Source of the DNA: Persicaria tinctoria
Taxonomy: Eukaryota; Streptophyta; Magnoliopsida; Caryophyllales; Polygonaceae
Assembly (NCBI GenBank): GCA_037127255.1
Contig: JBANSL010000001.1
Location: 34,277,001-34,341,000, forward strand
Reading direction: 5' to 3'
Length of the DNA stretch: 64,000 nt
In this document: one piece after another, positions 47,240-59,248 of the stretch
How positions within the stretch are numbered: position 1 is the first letter of the stretch
How the letters are laid out: the number at the start of each line of letters is the position of its first letter
Position numbers and translations under genes: made by a program
The notes under the pieces: generated by a model
What the model was told of the DNA's origin: nothing
Seen by the model: the letters and a program-made list of their open reading frames with translations, nothing else
The model's database searches: none

Positions 47240-48003
47240 CGTCAGCTGGCGGCATTGTCAGATACTCATAATGGGTATACGTGTTGATCCTATGTTTAGT
47301 GGCCAGGTTAAGAGAATTGAAGAAGATCTCCTGAACGATGTAGGGTTGCTGTCCATGTGTAGGGCAGGATCGCAGTAGATCCTTATATCGTTCCCATGCT
47401 TCTGCTAGCGGCTCCCCAGGCTATTGTTTGAAAGCTGTAATCTTTTGGCGAAGGAGCGCTGTCTTGGCAGGAGGAAAGAATTTGTTGAGAAATTTCTACC
47501 TTACTTCAGCCCATGTAGTGAGGGATCGTGGACGGAGACCTTCAAGCCACTTCAATGCTGGATCAGCTAGAGACCAATGGAAAGCCTTCATCATGACATA
47601 TTCCAAAGTGGTACCTTCAGCAAGAGTACGACACATATTAGTAAATTTGGTAATATGTTGAAGAGGACATTCATTAAATCTACCAAAGATTTAATGAATG
47701 TCCTCTTCAATGCTGGACCAAAATTGTTTTCAGGGATTAGAATGGCCGATTCAGGCACGACGAGAGTCGGGTGCATATAATCCTCTGAAGTGGCAGGGTA
47801 TTGGGCAAGCTCAGCTTCCACCTGCCTCATTCTCTCAGTAGCGAGAGCAGTATCCTTGGTGGCTAGTTCTATCCTAAGCCTCTGTATCAGTTGTTTCTGT
47901 GTTTCTGCGGCTGCCATGGCTCTTTTTATTTGGCGTGGACGTGTATAAGGCGTTCCTGATCGTCTAAGGCGTCAAACTCAGGTATTTGTCCAGAACGACG
48001 CAT
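47240..48003 (-). pseudogene. Unit 3 gag, N-terminal part
   Basis: Start codon at 48003 (MRRSGQIPEF-like). The frame includes MAAAETQKQLIQRLR and TLVVPESAILIPENNF. Near 47658-47710 the normal text is replaced by a perfect inverted repeat (24-bp arms, 5-base loop), which wrecks the frame. Gag continues with RHILVNLV... and the Athila-type segment, then meets the nested element at 47239. Confidence 0.75.
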
Positions 48004-48086
48004 ACACCTGCAAAGTAACTCAAGAAAAAGGTGAGATCTAACTACCTAAGGCACGAATGATTGCTTCCCCGGCAACGGCGCCAATT

Positions 48087-49794
48087 TGTTGTAGGAGGAA
48101 ATCAAGTTTAAAATAAAATGAAATAGATCAAACCAGATTCTTGCCCACGCAAATAATTACAAGACCTCCTCCTGATGTAGCAGCGGGAAGTCAGGATCGA
48201 TCCTCGAGGAAGCACGTCAGCGGATCTTAGGTAGTGGAAAGATCTCAGCGAAGTCGAACAGAAGATTCCTCGATGTCGAGTAAACTACTCGATATCGACT
48301 AACCTGTCGAGTAAAAACAGAAAGCAAAATGAAACAGAAAATGAAAACCAACAGAAAGTGCTCGATCTCGACCAACTCTCCTCGATGTCGACAAGATTTC
48401 CTCGACGTCGAGCAAAAATTCCTCGAGATCGACAAAGCAATAGAAACTTAAAAGTGCAATGTTTTGAACGCAGAACACGAATTTCGCCGAAAATAAATCA
48501 ATAAACTAAAGGCTTCCAAGATTAGGGTATCAACACCACAAGGATAAGCATGCAAAATAACACATAAAGGCACAAAAGATCATATGCTTTTCATCAAATA
48601 ACTTTCGTTATTAACAAATAGGAATATAGAGGCTTTCGCATAAACCCTAATTGTTACTAACCATTTTTCACATAATTAACCCAAGTTGTATTAAGATCAC
48701 TTTCGCTTCAATAACACAAACAAGGATCACCTTCAACTTTCGCAAAAGAATCATGCTCGCAGGGATAGAAGACGAATTGCATAAAAAGATCAAACCTTTA
48801 CCGCATGACCTCATATGGCTACGGTCGGGCTCTCCCCGACCCTAGAAGTGGGTGGACTACTCGCTCTTCATCATAAAAAAAGACATTAATAATAAAAGGA
48901 AATAACTTTGCATTAAAATAAACCAAAGAGAACTTACAACCGATCGAAGACAACCTGTCTCTCAACACCTTCTCTCCTCTTGCCACAAGCTCTCTCTCTC
49001 TCCTACTTACTTGATGTAATTGAAACTAGAATTGAATGCATGAAAAATCAGCCCCTAAGGCTTTACTTATAGGCTTTCTTCCCTCTCTAATTAGGAAAGA
49101 ATTACATATCTATATCTATATCTATCTATCTAATTACTTAAGATAAAATAATGGAAATAAATAATTAAATCAACTAGGACTATATCTAAAATATCTTCAT
49201 GTGGTCGGTAAATCCCTCTTCCTTGGATAGGTCTTGATAGATTTTGATAGATTCGGACTTCTTTCGAACCCAAGCAAGCCAACTCAACTCGGATTAGCCC
49301 AACAACGTCGCGGCCCAGAGAAATTTTGCTTGATATCGAGGAATTTCCTCGACATCTAGGAGTTTTGTCGTCGACCTGGCTTGTCTGGCTTTCTCGAGTA
49401 ACTTCTTCCCGACTTGGACTCGGATAGCTTCCTTCGGTTTGGTCGATATCGAGGAATTTCCTCGACATCAAGGAAATGTTGCTCGAGTTGTCTTGCTTCT
49501 CTTCTCGACTTCTTGATCAGCTTCTCCTCGATCAGGCTTTGGTGCACATTTTTGTCGATATCGAGAAACTTTCCTCGATATCGATTAAAAGTCAGCTTCC
49601 GTCTTCTCTTCTTGATTTTGTCCCGGAATGGCTCCAAATTCTGTAATATTAAACCAAAACTTATGTAGACCTCTATTTATTGCAAATAAGCATATATTAC
49701 ATAAATTCGACATATTTTCAACCCGAAATATGCGAAGTATATAGAACATGGAGCTAAAACGTGTATAAAAACAGGCCTATTTTAGTGGACATCA
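48087..49794 (-). repeat. LTR4 (5' LTR of unit 3; right end of array)
   Basis: 1,708 bp, complete. It ends ...AGTGGACATCA at 49794 and is followed by ATCGT (49795-49799), the duplicate of 10581-10585. TATA site at 49064-49071. Confidence 0.9.
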
Positions 49795-50038
49795 ATCGTT
49801 CCCTTCAAACCACTGTCCACTTCAGCACAAGTGCTTATTCTCTTTACTGAAATCGAACCACCCCGAACAGGAGAGTCGACCGTGAAACACCCCAATTACA
49901 TGCCTACACTCCACTCCACCCTCACCATCGTCATTGGGTTTTATTGGGGTCAGATCCTCCACTTAGAAGTCATTGAGGGCCTCAATGGCCATGCCAACTG
50001 AAACGTATTTGGGTAAAAAAAGATAGTTCCTCAGCTAG
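49795..50038. other. Spacer between array and next LTR
   Basis: 244 bp of non-repeat-looking sequence beginning with the target duplication. It has no gene signature I can support. It should be the continuation of the original host DNA left of 10581. Confidence 0.5.
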
Positions 50039-50821
50039 TGTTATGAGCCTAATTTGCCATGTTTTACACTTGCTTTTATATCGATTTATGTAAAGCATTA
50101 TATACATTTGGGTTAGAATAGCACAGATTCTATGTAGTTTACACTTATTTTCCAAATTATGGAGTCTACACTAGTGTCTGTTTAATTTCGCAGAAATTGG
50201 ATGCACTTTGGAGCTTAAGGAAAGTCATGAAGAAGCTGAGGATGGTGCACCTAGAGAAAATGCCACTTTTTGACATTCATCATTCTGAATGAAGCTTTTA
50301 TATCTTCATGAGAGTTGTAGCCATCGAAAAGAGCTTTCCAACGCATACTCATATGCATCAATCCGACAAACGAGGACTCAGGAAAGTGCGTTTAAGAACA
50401 GAGCCGAATGCTGAGAGCTGACAATTCTACTCGACGTCGACCACATCTAGTCGAAGTCGAGTACACCAGGAGCCAGAAAGTTACACGAAGTTAAGTAGGA
50501 GCACTCGAGCAGAACAACTCTACTCGACGTCGTCGAGTAGAACTAGTCGATGTCGACCACACCTGTTGCTTGGATTCGTTGCTTGCTCGAAATCGACTGT
50601 GCCTGACCCCTGTCGACTACCACATAGTCGAGGTCGAGTACCCTGAGTTGACTTCCATTCATGAGATTCTTCCGCTACCTGAGATCCACTGACACGCTTC
50701 CTCGAGGATCGATCCTCACTTCCTGTTGCTACATCTGGAGGAAGTCTTGTAATCAGTTGCTTGGGCATAATCCGGTCTGATTTACATTATTATATTTTTA
50801 AATTGATTTTCTCCTACAACA
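50039..50821 (+). repeat. Internally deleted LTR (related family), plus strand, with PBS stub
   Basis: It starts TGTTATGAGCCTAATTTGCC and ends TTTTCTCCTACAACA. It resembles the solo LTR but lacks the TATA and conserved stem-loop block. It is followed by AATTGGCGCCGTT (50822-50834), the first bases of a tRNA-Asp-type PBS, which is cut off by an LTR in the opposite orientation. Confidence 0.75.
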
Positions 50822-50834
50822 AATTGGCGCCGTT

Positions 50835-51741
50835 TGTTGTAGGAGGAAATCCAGTTCAAAAAATAATTATATAAATCAAACTGGATTATGCCCAAGCAAA
50901 TGATTACAAGACTTCCTCCCGATGTAGAAACAGGAAGTGAGGATCGATCCTCGAGGAAGCGTGTGAGCAGATCTCAGGTAGCGGAAGAATCTCACGAACG
51001 GAAGTCAACTCAGGGTACTCGACCTAGACTCTGTGATAGTCGATAGGGGTTAGGCACAATCGATTTCGAGCAAGCATCGAATCCAAGCAACAGGTGTGGT
51101 CGACGTCGACTAAGTCTCCTTGGCGTCGAGTAGGTTCAGTAATCGAGCAAAGTTGGATGATCTTGAGTACCTGCAGAGACAGAAACGAGAGCGATCTTGC
51201 TTGATTGAGAAATCAGTGGTCGACGTTGACCATGGTTGATTGAAATTGACTAGGTAACAGTAACGAAACGAATTGTAAACTTCGAAATAAACAATGTAAA
51301 AGAAAACTTCCAAGACCGGGATATGCAACAACGACAACCAAACATGCATAAGGCAAGATAAAGAGAGATAATCATGCAATCACTTCAAATGAACAAGATT
51401 TCGCCTTTTCAAATAATTAGACAACTTTATCAAGAAACCCTAATTGTATCTACCAATTTTATGTTTATAATCATAGTTGTTAACCTGAATCTATATCAAT
51501 TTAGGTAATTAACATATAAAAGGCAGTGGATGATCAAAACACAATAAAAGTCGAATCTTTACCATAAACACGCATGGCTATCGTTGGGCTCACCCCGACC
51601 CTAGAAGTGGGTAGACTACTCGCTCTTCATCATAGGAAAAAACATCAATAATAAAAGAAAACTAACTTGCATTAATAAAATAAAGTAAAGATTACAACCA
51701 ATCGAAGCCAAATTGCTCTCGCTCTCTAACTCCTCTCGGCC

Positions 51742-51805
<64 letters not shown>

Positions 51806-52101
51806 ACTCGATGTAACTAATGGCTTGTCTTGGATGATTCTAAAAACCAACCCTTAAAGCCTTATTTATAGTGTTCCATGCAGCTAATCTAGGAAGGAAC
51901 AACTATAGTGTAGACTTTCCTTTAAGCTCCAAAGTGCGTCCGATTTCTGCGAAATTAAACAGAAATTAGTGTAGACTCCATAATTTGGCAAATAAGTGTA
52001 AACTACATAGAATCTGTACTATTTTAACCCAAATGTATGAAATGCTTTACATAAATCGATATAAAAGCAAGTGTAAAACATGGCAAATTAGGCTCACAAC
52101 A
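50835..52101 (-). repeat. 3' LTR of a related non-autonomous element
   Basis: 1,267 bp, TGTTGTAGGAGG...GGCTCACAACA. It contains a (CT)n microsatellite at 51746-51793 and a TATAAATA box at 51863-51870 (minus sense). In element sense it starts TGTTGTGAGCC, unlike the LTR at the other end of its body. Confidence 0.8.
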
Positions 52102-53910
52102 AACACCCCATACTTAAGCTTGCTTGTCCTCAAGCAATACTTTCAATGGTCATATAGGGGAAGAAATCAAAGCTCTCAACATCTTAGATCCATTTTCATA
52201 TATCCCTGCAATCAATTACCATCCTCGAAAAGATACTTATGCCACAAATCCATGCATGTGTAATAATCGAAAAGATACTTATGCCACAAATCCATGCATG
52301 TGTAATAAAAGCAACATCTACTCTAAAAAGGAAGGGTTATGCAAAAACAGTTCATGTGACAAAGCATTAATAATCAAGAGGACTTTAATTTAAGCTCAAT
52401 AAGGAGTAGATTGGTAAAAGGCTAAAGATGGGCAATTTTTGGCCATGCGGTGCTAATGATCTGAGGAAATGGAGTAATTTCCAAAATGAATTTCCACATT
52501 CCTTATTCCTTTGACATTTCTCACCTTTCACTCATTCGCTCGATGCTTTTTTTTTTTCAATACAATGCTTTTACCTCCCTAACATCAGCACTGCCTTCTC
52601 GTGAGTCGCAAACATGGGTGTCATGAATGGCCCCGGATACTTATTGCTTTGGACTCTTCACCTTCGTGTCCCATCCTGCGGAACTATTATCTCAACGCAG
52701 GCAGGGTCGATCTACCTTTATCTCCTGAGGTGACTGAATTTTCTTTCACTCGTTAAATTTTCTATATATTTTTTCAATTTCCTGCCAAACTCCAATAATG
52801 ATAATAACAACTCAATAACCATATAATAATCTCCATAATGTGACATCATTCTCAACATAATCTCCGGATAGGAAACAAGGTAGAAATATAAAGTCCTCTG
52901 TCCTCTTGTTATGCATATGCCAAAATTTTACATCCTTTCATGGTTTTCAATAAAATATGCACTTCATTGTGACTTCCCTTTACTAGAAAATTTCATGCTA
53001 TATCTCTAATGAATCTAATTTTGCATCGTCGAGTTCAATTTAAGCTTCCATGACATATATAAAAAAAATTCAATGGGAGGGATGTTTTTCAAACTTTGGA
53101 AAACATGCATATAAGCACATAGATATCAAATATGAATTCCAAAGTAGGCATGTATAAGCAATTCAAGAAATAAACTCTAAATATGCACACATATTGTCAA
53201 ATAAATTCAAATATGCACAAAGAAATCTCTTCCCCCACCCCATACTCAAACATTACAGTGTCCTCATTGTATAAAAACAAGGGTAAAGAAAGAAACTCAA
53301 CAGACAGGTGTGCTAATCGTCGGAATCGAGTGCTGATGTGTGCGCAGAAGTAGTCGACCTCGAGTAGGAGTAGTCGACTTCGAGAAGATGTGGTCGACTT
53401 CGACTACACTTACTCGATTTTGAGTACAATGAAACCTCAGGGTGGCCATCCTCCTCGACCACGACTTCTTTGCTCGAGATGGTGGTCGACGTCGAGTACG
53501 TTACTCAACGTCGAGTACTTCTGCTTCTTCGTTTCACAAGCAAGACTTGTTAGAAGGAAAATATCCACATTAGAAAAACTTAAAAACAAAGTCCAAAAAC
53601 CAAAAACCAATGTCCAAAAATTCAAAAACTAATTGTCTTTTTACAAGCTCTAGACCTTATAGTCGCTAGGCCGACTTCTTCATTGTTGCTCAAGGACCTT
53701 TAATGTAGGGCCCTTCTATGCCTGACCCTTCTCCTGGATCATTTAGGTGATTGTAGTATACTGGCTCTACTAATAAGTGGTTGTCCACATAGAATCCTCT
53801 GCCTTCCCTCTTTTTTTTTTTCCAGTCCTAATCCTGCGCAGGTTAGCTCCCCACGGGGCCTTATCTCCTCTAAAATTCTTATTAACTTTATTAATGGACG
53901 GAGGAGAGCT
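52102..53910 (-). other. Conserved non-coding 3' region of the related element
   Basis: Diverged counterpart of 12295-13764. It begins with the stem-loop TTGCTTGAGGACAAGCAA (52120-52137) and contains a 42-bp tandem duplication (52225-52308). At 53340-53530 it has a run of GTCGACTTCGAC- and CTCGAGTACG-type words. Beyond the polyprotein end I see no gene. Confidence 0.6.
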
Positions 53911-56503
53911 TCAAATCATACCTGAACTTACCTTTTCGTTCCCAAAACAGAAATCTTTGGGTTGAGGGTTAGTCGACGTCGAGTAGAGGTGGTCGGCGTC
54001 GAGTACAGGGACCCCATACTTAGGCTTTTGGAAAGTTCGGAGCTCAACAGGGGAAGTCAACGTCGAGTTGGCGTCGTTGGAGTCGAGTAGGGTGGTTGCC
54101 GTCGAGTAGACCTGGTCGATGTCGAGCAGCTTTTTGGCGCTTTCCTCCGTTGTTGTTTGCTCATCCCCGTGGTTGCCTATGCCCTTCACCTCCAGCCATG
54201 GAATTTTCCCCTTTGTAGGGCCAAAGGAGATATTTAGGACCTCGTCGCCTATCGTGAAGGTAAGCAATCGCTTTCTGACGCTGATTTTGGCATCTGCAGT
54301 AGGATCTTCCGCACAGTCTATAACAAGGAAATCAGCGGAAATATAGAACTTACCAACCTGGACAGGGACATTATCAACCATACATGTAGGGATGATTACT
54401 GTATTGTTTGCCATGTATAGCTTGGCATCTACATGCTCTATTGCTCCTATCTTTACCTTTGACCAGATTGATAAAGGCATGATGCTTACGCTTGATCCTA
54501 AATCACACAGTGCCTCATATTTAAATTGTCCAAAGCCCACTGTAATAGAAAACTTACCAGGGTCGGGTCTCTTCTTAGGGAAATCCATCCTTTTGCAGTC
54601 ACTAACGATTTCAGTGATTGATCCTTTGTTGCTAAGGATCTCTTTGAGGAACTTGACATATGCAGGCATCTCCTGAAGAGCTTATGTAAAAGGAATTGAA
54701 ACATTTAGTTCCTAAAGCATCTTAACAAAGCGTTTAAACCTACCTGCAGTGGGATCTTTCAGCACCTTGGAAGGGAAAGGTAGCGTCTTTTTAGGTTTCG
54801 GAGCTATAACAGATTTTGGAGTTGTTGCAGAGTCCTCGACGTCAACTGGTGGGTCATCGACTTCGACTACAGGAGTCGGCGTCGAGTGCTGACGTCGTGA
54901 AGAAGCTTCCTCGATGGTGTGCGGCTGGTCGATGTCGACTGGGCTCTGCTCGATGTCGAGTGGAATCTCAGCTTCGTCTTTCGCTTTTCCGACCTCTACC
55001 TCGTGTAATTGGTGCCCGCTCCTTAACTTTACAGCAACGACTTGTCCGGAATGCCCCTTAAGATTTGGATCTGTATGCCCAGGGAGCTTTCCGGCAGGTC
55101 TTGGGATCTGTTGCGCGAGTTGACCCATTTGGGTCTCCATGTTCTTCTTCCATATGACCATCTCCCCAAATCGTGTATTGAGGCCGTGGAGTTGAGTCTG
55201 GATGGCGATGTTGGATTGCTGCTGTTGTGCCTGGTTTCTCCTCATCTCGTCGAGGACAATCTGTAGATCATCTTTCCGCTGGTCCCTTTTTGAATATCCT
55301 GGAGCTCTGTATGGTGGGGGGTTCCTAGGGACACCTTGGTTCCATTGTGGTTGATAGAACCTTTGGTCCCCCATATGGCGATCGGGACCCTTTGTGTAAC
55401 CTACCTCCTCATGAGTTTTTGCCAACCTGACTTGCTCCGTATGTGGGCACTCTGGTGTGGTGTGTCGATGTGACCTACACTCAATGCAGGGCTTGGTTAA
55501 TAGACAGAAATTTGACTTGCTTGAGGAGCTTGCGATTCTGATCTTTGTAGAACTACTCCTTGACATCAGGATCAATCTCCTTAGAAGGCTCATACAGGGG
55601 CATGGATGGGGCCGACCTTGCATAGGCATTTTCGTCGAAATTTGCATGAGCCCTATAGGTGTTGTCGAAGTTGGTTAGCCTTTCGATAGTAGCTCATGCC
55701 TCTACTAGTGTCCGCGTGAGGTACTCGTATTGCGTGAATTGATTGATCCTTTCCTTGGCAGCCAGATCAAGAGAATTGTAGAAAATCTCCTGAATGACAT
55801 TTGGTGGCTGCCCATGAGTAGGGCAGGATTGCAACAGATCCTTGTATCGATCCCATGCCCGTGCTAGCGGTTCCCCAAGCTTTTGTTTGAAAGTTGTAAT
55901 CTTTTGTCCGAGGAGCGTTGTCTTGGCTGGAGGAAAGAACTTGTTGAGGAACGCATTCCTAACCTCTACCCATGTTGTGAGGGATCGCACTGGTAGTCCT
56001 TCCAGCCACTTCAATGCTGGACCTGCAGGAGACCAACGAAAAGCTTTCATTCTCACATATTCAAGAATATTACCCTCAGCAATAGTTTGACACATATCAG
56101 CAAAAGTAGTAATATGAGCTAAAGGGCATTCATTAAATCTCTCTTAAAAAGCATTATTTTTAATTCCAGTAAGGAAGGCAGTGCGAATTTCAAAATCATT
56201 AGGAGGGACTAGAATAGCCGATTCAGGCACGACAAGTGTTGGGTGCATGTAGTCCTTAGCTGTGGTTGAATATAGGGCAAGCTCAGCCTCCGTCTGGCTC
56301 CCTTGTTCAGCTTCCCGCTCCGCGCGTGCTCTCTCAGTGGCGAAAGCAGCATTGTTGGCAATTAGTTCCCTCTGAAGCCTCTCGATCAGCTATGCTTGTG
56401 TTTCTCTTTCTACCATGATCCTTTTCAATCTAGAGTGGATGTGTATAAGACATTCCGGGTCGTCTAAGGCATCAAACTCAGGTGGTTGACTAGAACGGCG
56501 TAT
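53911..56503 (-). pseudogene. Gag-protease polyprotein of the related element
   Basis: Colinear with the array bodies but diverged. The expected start codon at 56501-56503 reads ATA. Gag has FPPAKTTLLGQKITTFKQKL, WDRYKDLLQSCPTHG, and a knuckle C-IE-C-RSHR-H-TTPE-C near 55460-55500. Protease has ALCDLGSSVSIMPLSIW near 54510. The usual PIILGRPFLATV that forms the protease C-terminal half is absent: EDP runs directly into TADAKISV, an in-frame deletion that should inactivate the enzyme. Stops occur at about 56145, 55690, 55545 and 54710. No RT or integrase. Confidence 0.8.
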
Positions 56504-56588
56504 ACACCTGCAAAAGAAAACTCAAGGAAAACGTGAGATGTAACTACCTAAGGTGCGAATGATTGCTTCCCCGGAAACGGCACCAATT

Positions 56589-57661
56589 TGTTGACAGAGG
56601 AAATCGAGATGGCAAATAAAATAAGAATAACATAAGCAAACCAATTCCGTTCCAAGCAAATAATGTTCAAGAATCCCTCCCGTTGTAGCAGCAGGAAGTC
56701 AAGTTCGATCCTCGAGGAAGCTGGTCAGCGGATCTCAGGTAGCGGAAGAATCTCACGGACAGAATTCAATTGCAGGAGTGCTCGACCTCGACTAAGGGAT
56801 AGTCGACAGGAACCGGGCACAATCGATTTCGAGTACAGAATAGCAAACTGCATGGGACAGGTCTGGTCGACGTCGACTAGGTCTGGTCAACGTCGAGGAG
56901 GATGGTCGGAGTCGAGTACCTGCAGAGACAAAGATGAGCAGCGATCTCGAGAGAAAACCCTAGATCGAAAGTTAGTAATCGACGTCGCCTAGGTCTGGTC
57001 GACGTCGAGGAGAAAAACAGAAACCGAGTTGTTTTGCGTCGGTGAAAGAAGGCGGAAGAATTTAAAGGTGGAATTGAAGTGTGGACAGAAAATAACCAGT
57101 TTTGCATATTTTAGATTTTAAACAATTAAACGAAAACTTCAAAGATCGGGGTTTGCAGCAACAATAACCATGAAAGAGGAATCATAAATCACAAAAGATG
57201 GTAACTTTATCGATAAAGGACTAAGCTTTCATCAAATCCGACAAGTAGGAATATAAACCTTTCGATGGATAATCCTAATTATGTCTATTCCTTTTCATAA
57301 TTAGAATTTATTATCTTTCGAATAGAAACCCTAATTACTACCCAAGTTTCACAACATGAGTTCTTTAATTTCTCAATCAAAGATGAAGCACAAGGAATAG
57401 AATGAATAAGATAAAGTACCTTCTTTTGCAATTCGCTAATCCACCAACATGGCTATCACCCGGGTTTCGTCTTCTCCTTTTGGTTTCATTCCGGAATGAC
57501 TCCAAATTCTGCAAAAATCAACTAAAACTCGTGTAGACCTCTATTCTTGACAAATAAGCTTATACTACACAAATTTAACATATTCCCAACCCGAAATATG
57601 CAAAGTACTTAGAATAAGGAGCTAAAATGTGCATAAAACATGGTTACTTTAGTGGACATCA
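56589..57661 (-). repeat. 5' LTR of the related element, of a different LTR type
   Basis: 1,073 bp. In element sense it starts TGATGTCCACTAAAGTAACC and ends CCTCTGTCAACA. It is followed by the PBS GGTGCCGTTTCCGGGGAAG. The 3' LTR at 50835-52101 starts TGTTGTGAGCC instead, so the two ends do not match. It contains TCGA palindromes near 56720-57015. Confidence 0.75.
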
Positions 57662-59248
57662 GTTAGAAGTCCGTAAAGAACTCGAAATTGAACTTACCAG
57701 ATCCTAGGAATCGACTCAAGGCTGATTGAACGGCCAATTCGAAGGGAGCTTGATGAAAGTGAATCAGAGAATTTAGATTTTAGGGAAACTGTATTATGAA
57801 ATTGGATAAAATCGTCTCACTGAAGGAGACGAGTACATATAGCGACAAGTTTAGACTCATACCGGATAAGCTAAAACATATAAAAAGGCCAAGACCCATA
57901 CAACTCCAGGCTAAATTCCAACATAAACGATATTAAAATCCCAAAATAGCAACTTTAATTTAGACTAGCAGAAAGAACGTTAAACCTCTAGCAATATACT
58001 CCCTCTTTCATAAGTGTCCTTGTCCTCAAGGACAGCTCGAATCATTCTTCAAACTTAGGCAATTTATTGATGAAGTCTTGGTAAAATTCCCAAGTTGCTT
58101 CCTCCACTGGATAGCCCCTCCACTTGACCAGTATCTTGGTGACTGCTGCGTTGCCTCTCCAGACCATTTTTCTATCAATAATCTCCTTTGGCATTTTCGA
58201 TTCCCCCAAATCAGCATGTATTGCGGCAGCTGATGAGGGCTTAAGCTTGCTGGATTCGGGCAAATTTTAAGTTGACTAACATGGAAAACGTTACGAATAA
58301 CAACAGTACTCGAGAGTTGTAGCTTGGGCAACCAGGCCTATCATATCTTCCACTTGGAAAGGATCGTAAAATCTCGGGGAAAACTTGTGAGGACCTCTGT
58401 TCTTCAAGGTATGTTGTCAATATGGTTGATGCTTCAAGTACACTCAATCACTTACTTGAAACTCCCTTTGGCTTCTACGAGAATCGGCATATTGCTTCAT
58501 GCGATTTTGTGCACGGAGTATATGGAACTTGAGCATATTGATCATTCCCTCTCGCCTTTGCAAGCTTCGATCAACAGTCAAGGAGCTGCTCTCTCCAAGG
58601 AGATAGGGAAGGTGTACTGGAGCAGCCTATCCATATATAATCTCGAATGGAGTCATGTTGGTGGATGAATGCTAAGTGGTATTATTCCACCACTCAGCCA
58701 GGGGAACCCAGCTTGCCTACGTGTGGGGAGCTTCAGCCGTCATACAACGGGGATAGGTTTCCAAGGTCTTATTCATGACCTCCCTCTGTCCATCTGTTTG
58801 CGGGTGGTATGAGGTTGAATAATTGAGATCCACACCTTAAACTCTGAAAAGCTCTCTCCAAACATCATTAAAAAACACAGGGTCGCCATCGCTGACAATA
58901 GACTGAGGCAATCCATGAAGTCTGAAGACATGATCAAGACATACCTGAGCAACATCAACGGTGGTATATGGGTACGAAAGGGACATGAAGTGAGCATACA
59001 TTCTTAGGCGATCTACGACCACCAGTATGGTATGTTTGCCTTGAGAGGGGGGAAGGCCTTCAATGAAATCGATACTCACCGATGTCCATATCCCATTTGG
59101 AATTGGCAAAGGTTGCAGCAGACACGGATTAGCATCCAAGTCGTACTTATTTCTCAGGAAGATTGAATAATTTCTCACATATTGATGAACCTCCTTACTC
59201 ATCATTTTCCAAAATAAAAGGGGTTTGATCGTGTGGAATCACGTAGCC
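57662..59248 (-). pseudogene. Chromovirus Ty3 pol fragment: integrase, chromodomain, LTR start
   Basis: 5'-truncated pol. Integrase core is at 58837-59205, with D in VSIDFIEGLP and D in QSIVSDGDPVFF. Frames are broken between 58450 and 58830, where the E should lie. The FHVSQLK motif is near 58280. A chromodomain follows at 58042-58263 (VWRGNAAVTKILVKWRGYPV, EEATWE), which would target insertion to particular chromatin. Downstream are the stem TGTCCTTGAGGACAAGGACA and the tract AAAGAGGGAG, then an LTR fragment to 57662. The fragment is cut on the left by the LTR ending at 57661 and on the right by an LTR starting at 59249. Confidence 0.8.

Larger units (their letters stand above)
10586..49794 (-). 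mobile_element. Tandem array of an Athila/Tat-like non-autonomous LTR retrotransposon
   Basis: Four LTRs and three internal bodies, all originally on the minus strand, are arranged LTR1-body1-LTR2-body2-LTR3-body3-LTR4. Adjacent units share an LTR. The whole is flanked by one 5-bp duplication, ATCGT. LTRs read TGATGTCCAC...CTCCTACAACA in element sense and are ~1.7 kb. Bodies encode gag and an aspartic protease but no reverse transcriptase, RNase H or integrase core. The primer site (TGGCGCCGTTGCCGGGG) matches the tRNA-Asp type used by Athila-like elements. Later insertions, a deletion and an inversion complicate the middle (17.6-32 kb), and another element splits body3. The order suggests one insertion expanded by unequal LTR-LTR recombination. 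Confidence 0.85.

Noticed and set aside
49800..50038. Possible short coding fragment on the minus strand between the array and the next LTR
   Set aside because: A stop occurs early, and neither splice context nor a recognisable motif supports it.
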